A stretch of 64,000 nt of DNA from Perilla frutescens (GCA_026008535.1 BRKX01000017.1:4406501-4470500), one strand, 5' to 3'. Positions 21,404-34,046 are shown, numbered from the stretch's first letter. Translations and numbers: made by a program. The notes: generated by a model from the sequence alone, not told the origin.

Positions 21404-21522
21404 GGGGTGCAACAAGAGGACTTCCAATGGGGTCACCCATCCTAGTACTACTCTCGCCCAAGCACCCTTAACTTCGGAGTTCTGATGGGATCCAGTGCAT
21501 TAGTGCTGGTATGATCGCACCC
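21404..21522 (-). rRNA. 5S rRNA: 5S rRNA gene copy 34, A/B chimera
   Basis: The 3' half is a class A subtype (C95A, G97T, G108T) and the 5' half is class B (C57G, C29T) with a b-type spacer. This spacer nearly duplicates the preceding b-spacer, so two b-spacers lie in a row at 21.0-21.9 kb. An exchange inside the gene explains both. Confidence 0.91.
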
Positions 21523-21930
21523 GTTAGAGTCTCTTCCCAATATTTTCTTACAGCTGCTGGCACAGAGGGCAGTGGGAGACTGTGAACTTCAAACGCGCCT
21601 AACTTTCAAACCGATTGGAGTTACCGGGCGCACAGCATATTCACGCGAAGGACTGGAAGATGCATACGAGGTGAACAACTGGGCTTGCCCGTTGCGAGCA
21701 CTATCCGAGGTCAAAAAAGACCGTAGAGTGCCGGTTTCGTTGCCCGCCGTGTTTCGACGACCACTAATTCAGAGATTGTGAGTCCCACACTCGTAATCAC
21801 GGCACGCTGATGACAAAAGCTCTGTGTCGCGATTTCAGTTATTCACAACGAGTAATATAAAGCAAAAAATCGAACAAATTGCCAAAAAAAAAGAACAAAT
21901 TATCCGAAAAGATGAGTCTGAACTACAAAA

Positions 21931-22049
21931 GGGGTGCAACACGAGGACTTCCCAGGGGGTCACCCATTCTAGTACTACTCTCGCCCAAGCACGCTTAACT
22001 TCGGAGTTCTGATGGGATCCGGTGCATTAGGGCTGGTATGATCGCACCC
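21931..22049 (-). rRNA. 5S rRNA: 5S rRNA gene copy 35, class A
   Basis: Full-length class A copy with A19C and G82A. This subtype returns at 26145 and 27723 with the same GGGGCCTCTG spacer variant. Confidence 0.94.
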
Positions 22050-22456
22050 GTTAGAGTCTCTTCACAATAGTTTCGTATAGCTGCCGGCACAGCGGGCGGT
22101 GGGGCCTCTGAACTTCAAACGCACGTAACTTTCGAACCGATTGGAGTTACCGGGCGCACAGCATGTTCACACGAAGGTCTCGCCGAGCCGTACGATGTTT
22201 AGAATAATGCTAGCCCGTTGTGTGCACTATCCGAGGTCAAAAAAGAGCGTAGAGTGCCGGTTTCGTGCCCCGCCGTGTTTCGACGACCTCTAATTCAGAG
22301 AATGTGATTCCCACACTCGTAATCACAGCACGTTGATGACGAAAGCTCTATATCGCGAGTTCAGTTACTCACAACGAGCAACATAAAGCAAAAAAATGAA
22401 CAAATTGCAAAAAAAAAAGAATAAATTATGCGAAAATATGAATCTGAACTACAAAA

Positions 22457-22575
22457 GTGGTGCAACACGAGGACTTTCCAGGGGGTCACCAATCCTAGTA
22501 CTACTCTCGCCCAAGCACCCTTAACTTCGGTGTTCTGATGGGATCCAGTGTATTAGTGCTGGTATGATCGCACCC
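22457..22575 (-). rRNA. 5S rRNA: 5S rRNA gene copy 36, class B
   Basis: Full-length class B copy with G25A, C29T, T45A and G85T. Its -30 element is TCTAAG. Confidence 0.92.
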
Positions 22576-22983
22576 GTTAGAGTCTCTTCCCCAATATTTT
22601 CTTAGAGCTGCTGGCACAGAGGCCTGTGGGAGCTGTGACCTTCAAACGCGCCTAACTTTCGAACCGATTGGAGTTACCGGGCGCACAGCATGGTCACGTG
22701 AAGGTCTGGCAGATCCATACGACGTGAACAACTGGGCTTGCCCGTTGTGTGCACTATCCGAGGTCAAAAAAGACCGTAGAGTGCCGGTTTCGTTGCTCGC
22801 CGTGTTTCGACGACCACTAATTCAGAGATTGTGGGTCCCACACTCGTAATCACGGCACGCTGATGACGAAATCTCTGTGTCGTGATTTTAGTTACTCACA
22901 ACGAGTAACATAAAGCCTTAAATCGAACAAATTGCAAAAAAAAAAGAACTAATTATCCGAAAAGATGAGTCTGAACTACAAAA

Positions 22984-23102
22984 GGGGTGCAACAAGAGGA
23001 CTTCCAATGGGGTCACCCATCGTAGTACTACTCTCGCCCAAGCACGCTTAACTTCGGAGTTCTGATGGGATCCGGTGCATTAGTGCTGGTATGATCGCAC
23101 CC
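22984..23102 (-). rRNA. 5S rRNA: 5S rRNA gene copy 37, class A
   Basis: Full-length class A copy with G81C, C95A, G97T and G108T. The C95A/G97T/G108T set defines a subtype seen again at 24040, 28777, 29831, 34047, 36158, 37215 and 38272. Confidence 0.94.
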
Positions 23103-23509
23103 GTTAGAGTCTCTTCACAATATTTTCTTATAGCTGCCGGCACAGCGGGCGGTGGGGGTCTCTGAACTTCAAACGCGCGTAACTTTCGAACAGATTGGAG
23201 TTACGGGGCGCACAGCATGTTCACGCGAAGGTCTCGCCGAGCCGTACGACATTAAGAATACTGCTAGCCCGTTGTGTGCACTATCCGAGGTCAAAAAAGA
23301 GCGTAGGGTGTCGGTTTCGTGCCCCGCCGTGTTTCGACGACCTCTAATTAAGAGAATGTGGTTCCCACACTCGTAATCACAGCACGTTGATGATGAAAGC
23401 TCTATGTCGCGAGTTCAGTTACTCACAGCGAGTAACATAAAGCAAAAAAATGAATAAATTGCAAAAAAAAAGAATAAATTATGCGAAAATATGAATCTGA
23501 ACTACAAAA

Positions 23510-23628
23510 GTGGTGCAACACGAGGACTTTCCAGGGGGTTACCCATCCTAGTACTACTCTCGCCCAAGCACCCTTAACTTCGGTGTTCTGATGGGATCCG
23601 GTGCATTAGTGCTGGTATGATCGCACCC
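23510..23628 (-). rRNA. 5S rRNA: 5S rRNA gene copy 38, class B
   Basis: Full-length class B copy with T45A and G89A (box C). Confidence 0.92.
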
Positions 23629-24039
23629 GTTAGAGTCTCTTCCCAATATTTTCTTACAGCTGCTGGCACAGAGGGCGGTGGTAGACTGTGAACTTCAAAC
23701 GCGCGTAACTTTCGAACCGATTAGAGTTACCGGGCGCACAGCTTGTTCACGCGAAGGTCTGGAAGATCCATACGACGTGAACAATTGGGCTTGCCCGTTG
23801 TGTGCACTATCCGAGGTCAAAAAAGACCGTAGAGTTCCGGTTTCGTTGCCCGCCGTGTTTCGACGACCACTAATTCAGAAATTGTGGGTCCCACACTCGT
23901 AATCACGGCACGCTGATGACGAAAGCTCTGTGTCGCGATTTCAGTTACTCACAACGAGTAACATAAAGCAAAAAATCGAACAAATTGCAAAAAAAAAAAA
24001 AGAACAAATTATCCGAAAAGATGAGTCTGAACTACAAAA

Positions 24040-24158
24040 GGGATGCAACAAGAGGACTTCCAATGGGGTCACCCATCCTAGTACTACTCTCGCCCAAGCA
24101 CGCTTAACTTCGGAGTTCTGATGGGATCCGGTGCATTAGTGCTGGTATGATCGCACCC
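24040..24158 (-). rRNA. 5S rRNA: 5S rRNA gene copy 39, class A
   Basis: Class A copy with C95A, G97T and G108T, plus C116T, which makes the end GCATCCC. Confidence 0.93.
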
Positions 24159-24566
24159 GTTAGAGTCTCTTCACAATATTTTCTTATAGCTGCCGGCACA
24201 GCGGGCGGTGGGGGTCTCTGAACTTCAAACGCGCGTAACTTTCGAACCGATTGGAGTTACGGGGCGCACAGCATGTTCATGCGAAGGTCTCGCCGAGCCG
24301 TACGATGTTAGAAATAGTGCAAGCCCGTTGTGTTCACTATCCGAGGTCAAAAAAGAGCATAGAGTGCCGGTTTCGTGCCCCGCCGTGTTTCGACGACCTC
24401 TAATTCAGAGAATGTGGTTCCCACACTCGTAATCACAGCACGTTGATGACGAAAACTCTATGTCGCGAGTTCAGTTACTCACAGCGAGTAACATAAAGCA
24501 AAAAAATGAACAAATTGCAAAAAAAAAAGAATAAATTATGCGAAAATATGAATCGGAACTACAAAA

Positions 24567-24685
24567 GTGGTGCAACACGAGGACTTTCCAGGCGGTCACC
24601 CATCCTAGTACTACTCTCGTCCAAGCACCCTTAACTTCGGTGTTCTGATGGGATCCGGTGCATTAGTGCTGGTATGATCGCACCC
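24567..24685 (-). rRNA. 5S rRNA: 5S rRNA gene copy 40, class B
   Basis: Full-length class B copy with T45A, G66A and C93G. Confidence 0.92.
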
Positions 24686-25093
24686 GTTAGAGTATCTTCC
24701 CAATATTTTCTTACAGCTGCTGGCACAGAGGGCGGTGGGAGACTGTGAACTTCAAACGCGCCTGACTTTCGAACCGATTGGAGTTACCGGGCGCACAGCA
24801 TGGTCACGTGAAGGTCTGGCAGATCCTTACGACGTGAACAACTGGGCTTGCCCGTTGTGTGCACTATCCGAGGTCAAAAAAGACCGTAGAGTGCCGGTTT
24901 CGTTGCCCGTCGTGTTTCGACGACCACTAATTCAGAGATTGTGGGTCCCACACTCGTAATCACGGCACGCTGATGACAAAAGCTCTGTGTCGCGATTTCA
25001 GTTACTCACAACGAGTAACATAAAGCAAAAAATCGAACAAATTGCAAAAAAAAAAGAACAAATTATCCGAAAAGATGAGTCTGAACTACAAAA

Positions 25094-25211
25094 GGGGTGC
25101 AACACGAGGACTTCCCATGGGGTCACCATCCTAGTACTACTCTTGCCCAAGCACGCTTAAATTCGGAGTTCTGATGGGATCCGGTGCATTAGTGCTGGTA
25201 TGATCGCACTC
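25094..25211 (-). rRNA. 5S rRNA: 5S rRNA gene copy 41, class A, 118 nt
   Basis: Class A copy lacking one G of the 85-87 run in box C, with G2A, G51T in box A, G68A in the intermediate element, and C95A. Likely impaired. Confidence 0.91.
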
Positions 25212-25617
25212 GTTAGAGTCTCTTCACAATATTTTTGTATAGCTGCCGGCACAGCGGGCGGTGGGGGTCTCTGAACTTTAAACGCCGTAACTTTCGAACC
25301 GATTGGAGTTACGAGGCGCACAGCATGTTCACGCAAAGGTCTCACCGAGCCGTATGACGTTAAGAACAGTGCTAGCCCGTAGTGTGCACTATCCGAGGTT
25401 AAAAAAGAGCGTAGAGTGCCGGTTTCGTGCCCCGCCGTGTTTCGACGACCTCTAATTCAGAGAATGTGGTTCCCACACTCGTAATCAAAGCACGTTGTTG
25501 ACGAAAGCTCTTTCTCGCGAGTTCAGTTACTCACAGCGAGTAACATAAAGCAAAAAAATGAACAAATTGCAAAAAAAAAGAATAAATTATCCGAAAATAT
25601 GAGTCTGAACTACAAAA

Positions 25618-25736
25618 GTGGTGCAACACGAGGACTTTCCAGGAGGTCACCCATCCTAGTACTACTCTCGCCCAAGCACCCTTAACTTCGGAGTTCTGAT
25701 GGGATCCGGTGCATTAGTGCTGGTATGATCGCACCC
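25618..25736 (-). rRNA. 5S rRNA: 5S rRNA gene copy 42, class B
   Basis: Full-length class B copy with C93T and no T45A. Confidence 0.93.
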
Positions 25737-26144
25737 GTTAGAGTCTCTTCCCAATATTTTCTTACAGCTGCTGGCACAGAGGGCAGTGGGAGACTGTGAA
25801 CTTCAAACGCGCCTAACTTTCAAACCGATTGGAGTTACCGGGCGCACAGCATGTTCACGCGAAGGACTGGAAGATGCATACGAGGTGAACAACTGGGCTT
25901 GCCCGTTGTGAGCACTATCCGAGGTCAAAAAAGACCGTAGAGTGCCGGTTTCGTTGTCCGCCGTGTTTCGACGACAACTAATTCAGAGATTGTGAGTCCC
26001 ACACTCGTAATCACGGCACGCTGATGACAAAAGCTCTGTGTCGCGATTTCAGTTATTCACAACGAGTAATATAAAGCAAAAAATCGAACAAATTGCCAAA
26101 AAAAAAGAACAAATTATCCGAAAAGATGAGTCTGAACTACAAAA

Positions 26145-26263
26145 GGGGTGCAACACGAGGACTTCCCAGGGGGTCACCCATTCTAGTACTACTCTCGCCC
26201 AAGCACGCTTAACTTCGGAGTTCTGATGGGATCCGGTGCATTAGGGCTGGTATGATCGCACCC
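26145..26263 (-). rRNA. 5S rRNA: 5S rRNA gene copy 43, class A
   Basis: Class A copy with A19C and G82A, identical in these to 21931-22049, as is its spacer-a. Confidence 0.94.
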
Positions 26264-26670
26264 GTTAGAGTCTCTTCACAATAGTTTCGTATAGCTGCCG
26301 GCACAGCGGGCGGTGGGGCCTCTGAACTTCAAACGCACGTAACTTTCGAACCGATTGGAGTTACCGGGCGCACAGCATGTTCACGCGAAGGCCTCGCCGA
26401 GCCGTACGATGTTTAGAATAATGCTAGCCCGTTGTGTGCACTATCCGAGGTCAAAAAAGAGCGTAGAGTGCCGGTTTCGTGCCCCGCCGTGTTTCGACGA
26501 CCTCTAATTCAGAGAATGTGATTCCCACACTCGTAATCACAGCACGTTGATGACAAAAGCTCTATGTCGCGAGTTCAGTTACTCACAACGAGTAACATAA
26601 AGCAAAAAAATAAACAAATTGCAAAAAAAAAAGAATAAATTATGCGAAAATATGAATCTGAACTACAAAA

Positions 26671-26789
26671 GTGGTGCAACACGAGGACTTTCCAGGGGGT
26701 CACCCATCCTAGTACTACTCTCGCCCAAGCACCCTTAACTTCGGTGTTCTGATGGGATCCAGTGTATTAGTGCTGGTATGATCGCACCC
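26671..26789 (-). rRNA. 5S rRNA: 5S rRNA gene copy 44, class B
   Basis: Class B copy with G25A, C29T and T45A. Its promoter-side spacer starts as b-type but becomes a-type after CGCACAGCATG (about 26.9 kb), a crossover inside the spacer. Confidence 0.92.
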
Positions 26790-27196
26790 GTTAGAGTCTC
26801 TTCCCCAATATTTTCTTAGAGCTGCTGGCACAGAGGCCTGTGGGAGACTGTGACCTTCAAACGCGCCTAACTTTCGAACCGATTGGAGTTACCGGGCGCA
26901 CAGCATGTTCACGCGAAGGTCTCGCCGAGCCGTACGACGTTAAGAATAGTGCAAGCCCGTAGTGTGCACTATCCGAGGTCAAAAAAGAGCGTAGAGTGCC
27001 GGTTTCGTGCCCCGCCGTGTTTCGACGACCTCTAATTCAGAGAATGTGGTTCCCACACTCGTAATCAAAGCACGTTGATGACGAAAGCTCTTTCTCGCGA
27101 GTTCAGTTACTCACAGCGAGTAACATAAAGCAAAAAAATGAACAAATTGGAAAAAAAAGAATAAATTATCCGAAAATATGAGTCTGAACTACAAAA

Positions 27197-27315
27197 GTGG
27201 TGCAACACGAGGACTTTCCAGGGGGTCACCCATCCTAGTACTACTCTCGCCCAAGCACCCTTAACTTCGGAGTTCTGATGGGATCCGGTGCATTAGTGCT
27301 GGTATGATCGCACCC
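27197..27315 (-). rRNA. 5S rRNA: 5S rRNA gene copy 45, class B
   Basis: Full-length class B consensus copy directly after another class B copy. The B-B neighbour pair is explained by the chimeric spacer between them. Confidence 0.94.
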
Positions 27316-27722
27316 GTTAGAGTCTCTTCCCAATATTTTCTTACAGCTGCTGGCACAGAGGGCAGTGGGAGCTGTGAACTTCAAACGCGCCTAACTTTCA
27401 AACCGATTGGAGTTACCGGGCGCACAGCATGTTCACGCGAAGGACTGGAAGATGCATACGAGGTGAACAACTGGGCTTGCCCATTGTGAGCACTATCCGA
27501 GGTCAAAAAAGACCGTAGAGTGCCGGTTTCGTTGCCCGCCGTGTTTCGACGACCACTAATTCAGAGATTGTGAGTCCCACACTCGTAATCACGGTACGCT
27601 GATGACAAAAGCTCTGTGTCGCGATTTCAGTTATTCACAACGAGTAATATAAAGCAAAAAATCGAACAAATTGCCAAAAAAAAAGGACAAATTATCCGAA
27701 ATGATGAGTCTGAACTACAAAA

Positions 27723-27841
27723 GGGGTGCAACACGAGGACTTCCCAGGGGGTCACCCATTCTAGTACTAGTCTCGCCCAAGCACGCTTAACTTCGGAGTT
27801 CTGATGGGATCCGGTGCATTAGGGCTGGTATAATCGCACCC
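27723..27841 (-). rRNA. 5S rRNA: 5S rRNA gene copy 46, class A
   Basis: Class A copy with C10T, A19C, G72C (intermediate element) and G82A. Confidence 0.93.
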
Positions 27842-28247
27842 GTTAGAGTCTCTTCACAATAGTTTCGTATAGCTGCCGGCACAGCGGGCGGTGGGGCCTC
27901 TGAACTTCAAACGCACGTAACTTTCGAACCGATTGGAGTTACCGGGCGCTCAGCATGTTCACGCGAAGGTCTCGCCGAGCCGTACGATGTTTAGAATAAT
28001 GCTAGCCCGTTGTGTGCACTATCCGAGGTCAAAAAAGAGCGTAGAGTGCCGGTTTCGTGCCCCGCCGTGTTTCGACGACCTCTAATTCAGAGAATGTGAT
28101 TCCCACACTCGTAATCATAGCACGTTGACGACGAAAGCTCTATGTCGCGAGTTCAGTTACTCACAACGAGTAACATAAAGCAAAAAAATGAACAAATTGC
28201 AAAAAAAAAGAATAAATTATGCGAAAATATGAATCTGAACTACAAAA

Positions 28248-28366
28248 GTGGTGCAACACGAGGACTTTCCAGGGGGTCACCCATCCTAGTACTACTCTCG
28301 CCCAAGCACCCTTAACTTCGGTGTTCTGATGGGATCCAGTGTATTAGTGCTGGTATGATCGCACCC
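28248..28366 (-). rRNA. 5S rRNA: 5S rRNA gene copy 47, class B
   Basis: Class B copy with G25A, C29T and T45A, as at 26671-26789. Confidence 0.92.
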
Positions 28367-28776
28367 GTTAGAGTCTCTTCCCCAATATTTTCTTAGAGCT
28401 GCTGGCACAGAGGCCTGTGGGAGACTGTGACCTTCAAATGCGCCTAACTTTCGAACCGATTGGAGTTACCGGGCGCACAGTATGGTCACGTGAAGGTCTG
28501 GCAGATCCATACGACGTGAACAACTGGGCTTGCCCGTTGTGTGCACTATCCGAGGTCAAAAAAGACCGTAGAGTGCCGGTTTCGTTACCCGCCGTGTTTC
28601 GACGACCACTAATTCAGAGATTGTGGGTCCCACACTCGTAATCACGGCACGCTGATGACGAAAGCTCTGTGTCGTGATTTTAGTTACTCACAACGAGTAA
28701 CATAAAGACTTAAATGGAACAAATTGCAAAAAAAAAAAGAACTAATTATCCGAAAAGATGAGTCTGAACTACAAAA

Positions 28777-28895
28777 GGGGTGCAACAAGAGGACTTCCAA
28801 TGGGGTCACCCATCGTAGTACTACTCACGCCCAAGCACGCTTAACTTCGGAGTTCTGATGGGATCCGGTGCATTAGTGCTGGTATGATCGCACCC
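28777..28895 (-). rRNA. 5S rRNA: 5S rRNA gene copy 48, class A
   Basis: Class A copy with A69T, G81C, C95A, G97T and G108T. A69T is in the intermediate element. Confidence 0.93.
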
Positions 28896-29303
28896 GTTAG
28901 AGTCTCTTCACAATATTTTCTTATAGCTGCCGGCACAGCGGGCGGTGGGGGTCTCTGAACTTCAAACGCGCGTAACTTTCGAACCGATTGGAGTTACGGG
29001 GCGCACAGCATGTTAACGCGAAGGTCTCGCCGAGCCGTACGACATTTAGAATACTGCTAGCCCGTTGTGTGCACTATCCGAGGTCAAAAAAGAGCGTAGG
29101 GTGTCGGTTTCGTGCCCCGCCGTGTTTCGACGACCTCTAATTAAGAGAATGTGGTTCCCACACTCGTAATCACAGCACGTTGATGACGAAAGCTCTATGT
29201 CGCGAGTTCAGTTACTCACAGCGAGTAACATAAAGCAAAAAAATGAATAAATTGCAAAAAAAAAAGAATAAATTATGCGAAAATATGAATCTGAACTAGA
29301 AAA

Positions 29304-29422
29304 GTGGTGCAACACGAGGACTTTCCAGGGGGTTACCCATCCTAGTACTACTCTCGCCCAAGCACCCTTAACTTCGGTGTTCTGATGGGATCCGGTGCAT
29401 TAGTGCTGGTATGATCGCACCC
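29304..29422 (-). rRNA. 5S rRNA: 5S rRNA gene copy 49, class B
   Basis: Class B copy with T45A and G89A, as at 23510-23628. Confidence 0.92.
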
Positions 29423-29830
29423 GTTAGAGTCTCTTCCCAATATTTTCTTACAGCTGCTGGCACAGAGGGCGGTGGGAGACTGTGAACTTCAAACGCGCGT
29501 AACTTTTGAACCGATTAGAGTTACCGGGCGCACAGCTTGTTCACGCGAAGGTCTGGAAGATCCATACGACGTGAACAATTGGGCTTGCCCGTTGTGTGCA
29601 CTATCCGAGGTCAAAAAAGACCATAGAGTGCCGGTTTCGTTGCCTGTCGTGTTTTGACGACCACTAATTCAGAGATTGTGGGTCCCACACTCGTAATCAC
29701 GGCACGCTGATGACAAAAGCTCTTTGTCTTGATTTTAGTTACTCAAAACGAGTAACATAAAGCAAAAAATCGAACAAATTGCCAAAAAAAAAGAACAAAT
29801 TATCCGAAAAGATGAGTCTGAACTACAAAA

Positions 29831-29949
29831 GGGGTGCAACAAGAGGACTTCCAATGGGGTCACCCATCCTAGTACTACTCTCGCACAAGCACGCTTAACT
29901 TCGGAGTTCTGATGGGATCCGGTGTATTAGTGCTGGTATGATCGCACCC
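29831..29949 (-). rRNA. 5S rRNA: 5S rRNA gene copy 50, class A
   Basis: Class A copy with G25A, G65T, C95A, G97T and G108T. Confidence 0.93.
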
Positions 29950-30357
29950 GTTAGAGTCTCTTCACAATATTTTCTTATAGCTGCCGGCACAGCGGGCGGT
30001 GGGGGTCTCTGAACTTCAAACGCGCGTAACTTTCGAACCGATTGGAGTTACGGGGCGCACAGCATGTTCACGCGAAGGTCTCGCTGAGCCGTACGACATT
30101 AAGAATAATGCTAACCCGTTGTGTGCACTATCCGAGGTCAAAAAAGAGCGTAGAGTGTCGGTTTCGTGCCCCGCCGTGTTTCGACGACCTCTAATTAAGA
30201 GAATGTGGTTCCCACACTCGTAATCACAGCACGTTGATGACGAAAGCTCTATGAAGCGAGTTCAGTTACTCACAGCGAGTAACATAAAGCAAAAAAATGA
30301 ACAAATTGCAAAAAAAAAAGAATAAATTATGCGAAAATATGAATCTGAACTACAAAA

Positions 30358-30476
30358 GTGGTGCAACACGAGGACTTTCCAGGGGGTTACCCATCCTAGT
30401 ACTACTCTCACACAAGCACCCTTAACTTCGGTGTTCTGATGGGATCCGGTGCATTAGTGCTGGTATGATCGCACCC
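30358..30476 (-). rRNA. 5S rRNA: 5S rRNA gene copy 51, class B
   Basis: Class B copy with T45A, G65T, C67T and G89A. G65T is shared with the preceding class A copy, which suggests conversion between the classes. Confidence 0.92.
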
Positions 30477-30884
30477 GTTAGAGTCTCTTCCCAATATTTT
30501 CTTACAGCTGCTGGCACAGAGGGCGGTGGCAGACTGTGAACTTCAAACGCGCGTGACTTTCGAACCGATTGGAGTTACCGGGCGCACAGCATGTTCACGT
30601 GAAGGTCTGGCAGATCCTTACGACGTGAACAACTGGGCTTGCCCGTTGTGTGCACTATCCGAGGTCAAAAAAGACCGTAGAGTGCCGGTTTCGTTGCCCG
30701 TCGTGTTTCGACGACCACTAATTCAGAGATTGTGGGTCCCACACTCGTAATCACGGCACGCTGATGACGAAAGCTCTTTGTCTTGATTTCAGTTACTCAA
30801 AACGAGTAACATAAAGCAAAAAATCAAACAAATTGCCAAAAAAAAAGAACAAATTATCCGAAAAGATGAGTCTGAACTACAAAA

Positions 30885-31003
30885 GGGGTGCAACAAGAGG
30901 ACTTCCCAGGGGGTCACCCATTCTAGTACTACTCTCGCCCAAACACGCTTAACTTCGGAGTTCTGATGGGATTCCGTGCATTAGTGCTGGTATGATCGCA
31001 CCC
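30885..31003 (-). rRNA. 5S rRNA: 5S rRNA gene copy 52, class A
   Basis: Class A copy with C29G, G31A (BamHI site lost), C61T, G82A and G108T. Confidence 0.93.
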
Positions 31004-31411
31004 GTTAGAGTCTCTTTACAATATTTTCTTATAGCTGCCGGCACAGCGGGCGGTGGGGGTCTCTGAACTTCAAACGCGCGTAACTTTCGAACCGATTGGA
31101 GTTAGGGGGCGCACAACATGTTCACGCGAAGGTCTCGCCGAGCCGTACGACGTTAAGAATTGTGCAAGCCCGTTGTGTTCACTATCCGACGTCAAAAAAG
31201 AGCGTAGAGTGCCGGTTTCGTGCCCCGCCGTGTTTCGACGACCTCTAATTCAGAGAATGTGGTTCCCACACTCGTAATCACAGCACGTTGATGACGAAAG
31301 CTCTATGTCGCGAGTTCAGTTACTCACAGCGAGTAACATAAAGCAAAAAAATGAACAAATTGCAAAAAAAAAAGAATAAATTATGCGAAAATATGAATCG
31401 GAACTACAAAA

Positions 31412-31530
31412 GTGGTGCAACACGAGGACTTTCCAGGCGGTCACCCATCCTAGTACTACTCTCGCCCAAGCACCCTTAACTTCGGTGTTCTGATGGGATC
31501 CGGTGTATTAGTGCTGGTATGATCGCACCC
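31412..31530 (-). rRNA. 5S rRNA: 5S rRNA gene copy 53, class B
   Basis: Class B copy with G25A, T45A and C93G. Confidence 0.92.
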
Positions 31531-31938
31531 GTTAGAGTATCTTCCCAATATTTTCTTACAGCTGCTGGCACAGAGGGCGGTGGGAGACCGTGAACTTCAA
31601 ACGCGCCTAACTTTCGAACCGATTGGAGTTACCGGGCGCACAGCATGGTCACGCGAAGGTCTGGCAGATCCATAAGACGTGAACAACTGGGCTTGCCCGC
31701 TGTGTGCACTATCCGAGGTCAAAAAAGACCGTAGAGTGCCGGTTTCGTTGCCCGCCGTGTTTCGACGACCACTAATTCAAAGATTGTGGGTCCCACACTC
31801 GTAATCACGGCATGCTGATGACAAAAGCTCTGTGTCGCGATTTCAGTTACTCACAATGAGTAACATAAAGCAAAAAATCGAACAAATTGCAAAAAAAAAA
31901 GAATAAATTATCCGAAAAGATGAGTCTGAACTACAAAA

Positions 31939-32057
31939 GGGGTGCAACACGAGGACTTCCCATGGGGTCACCTATCCTAGTACTACTCTCGCCCAAGCAC
32001 GCTTAACTTCGGAGTTCTGATGGGATCCGGTGCATTAGTGCTGGTATGATCGCACCC
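31939..32057 (-). rRNA. 5S rRNA: 5S rRNA gene copy 54, class A
   Basis: Class A copy with G85A and C95A. Confidence 0.94.
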
Positions 32058-32463
32058 GTTAGAGTCTCTTCACAATATTTTCGTATAGCTGCCGGCACAG
32101 CGGGCGGTGGGGGTCTCTGAACTTTAAACGCCGTAACTTTTGAACCGATTTGAGTTACGAGGCGCACAGCATGTTCTCGCAAAGGTCTCGCCGAGCCGTG
32201 TGACGTTAAGAACAGTGCTAGCCCGTAGTGTGCACTATCCGAGGTCAAAAAAGAGCGTAGAGTGCCGGTTTCGTGCCCCGCCGTGTTTCGACGACCTCTA
32301 ATTCAGAGAATGTGGTTCCCACACTCGTAATCAAAGCACGTTGATGACGAAAGCTCTTTCTCGCGAGTTCAGTTACTCACAGCGAGTAACATAAAGCAAA
32401 AAAATGAACAAATTGCAAAAAAAAAGAATAAATTATCCGAAAATATGAGTCTGAACTACAAAA

Positions 32464-32582
32464 GTGGTGCAACACGAGGACTTTCCAGGGGGTCACCCAT
32501 CCTAGTACTACTCTCGCCCAAGCACCCTTAACTTCGGAGTTCTGATGGGATCCGGTGCATTAGTGCTGGTATGATCACACCC
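32464..32582 (-). rRNA. 5S rRNA: 5S rRNA gene copy 55, class B
   Basis: Class B copy with C6T and no T45A. Confidence 0.93.
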
Positions 32583-32991
32583 GTTAGAGTCTCTTCCCAA
32601 TATTTTCTTACAGCTGCTGGCACAGAGGGCAGTGGGAGACTGTGAACTTCAAACGCGCCTAACTTTCAAACCTATTGGAGTTACCGGGCGCACAGCATGT
32701 TCACACGAAGGACTGGAAGATGCATACGAGGTGAACAACTGGGCTTGCCCGTTGTGTGCACTATCCAAGGTCAAAAAAGACCGTAGAGTGCCGGTTTCGT
32801 TGCCCGCCGTGTTTCGACGACCACTAATTCAGAGATTGTGGGTCCCACACTCGTAATCACGGCACGCTGATGACAAAAGCTCTGTGTCGCGATTTCAGTT
32901 ACACACAACGAGTAATATAAAGCAAAAAATCGAACAAATTGCCAAAAAAAAAAGAACAAATTATCCGAAAAGATGAGTCTGAACTACAAAA

Positions 32992-33110
32992 GGGGTGCAA
33001 CACGAGGACTTCCCAGGGGGTCACCCATTCTAGTACTACTCTCGCCCAAGCACGCTTAACTTCGGAGTTCTGATGGGATCCGGTATATTAGTGCTGGTAT
33101 GATCGCACCC
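32992..33110 (-). rRNA. 5S rRNA: 5S rRNA gene copy 56, class A
   Basis: Class A copy with G25A, C26T and G82A. Confidence 0.94.
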
Positions 33111-33518
33111 GTTAGAGTCTCTTCACAATAGTTTCGTATAGCTGCCGGCACAGCGGGCGGTGGGGCCTCTGAACTTCAAACACACGTAACTTTCGAACCG
33201 ATTGGAGTTACCGGGCGCACAGCATGTTCACGCGATGGTCTCGCCGAGCCGTACGATGTTTAGAATAATGCTAGCCCGTTGTGTGCACTATCCGAGGTCA
33301 AAGAAGAGCGTAGAGTGCCGGTTTCGTGCCCCGCCGTGTTTCGACGACCTCTAATTCAGAGAATGTGATTCCCACACTCGTAATCACAGCACGTTGATGA
33401 CGAAAGCTCTATGTCGCGAGTTCAGTTTCTCACAGCGAGTAACATAAAGCAAAAAAATGAACAAATTGCAAAAAAAAAAAGAATAAATTATGCGAAAATA
33501 TGAATCTGAACTACAAAA

Positions 33519-33637
33519 GTGGTGCAACACGAGGACTTTCCAGGGGGTCACCCATCCTAGTACTACTCTCGCCCAAGCACCCTTAACTTCGGTGTTCTGA
33601 TGGGATCCAGTGTATTAGTGCTGGTATGATCGCACCC
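33519..33637 (-). rRNA. 5S rRNA: 5S rRNA gene copy 57, class B
   Basis: Class B copy with G25A, C29T and T45A. Confidence 0.92.
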
Positions 33638-34046
33638 GTTAGAGTCTCTTCCCCAATATTTTCTTACAGCTGCTGGCACCGAGGGCTGTGGGAGACTGTG
33701 ACCTTCAAACGCGCCTAACTTTCGAACCGATTGGAGTTACCGGGCGCACAGCATGGTCACGGGAAGGTCTGGCAGATCCATACGACGTGAACAACTGGGC
33801 TTGCCCGCTGTGTGCACTATCCGAGGTCAAAAAAGACCGTAGAGTGCCGGTTTTGTTGCCCGCCGTGTTTCGACGACCACTAATTCAGAGATTGTGGGTC
33901 CCACACTCGTAATCACGGCACGCTGATGACAAAAGCTCTTTGTCTTGATTTTAGTTACTCAAAACGAGTAACATAAAGCAAAAAATCGAACAAATTGCCA
34001 AAAAAAAAGAACAAATTATCCGAAAAGATGAGTCTGAACTACAAAA

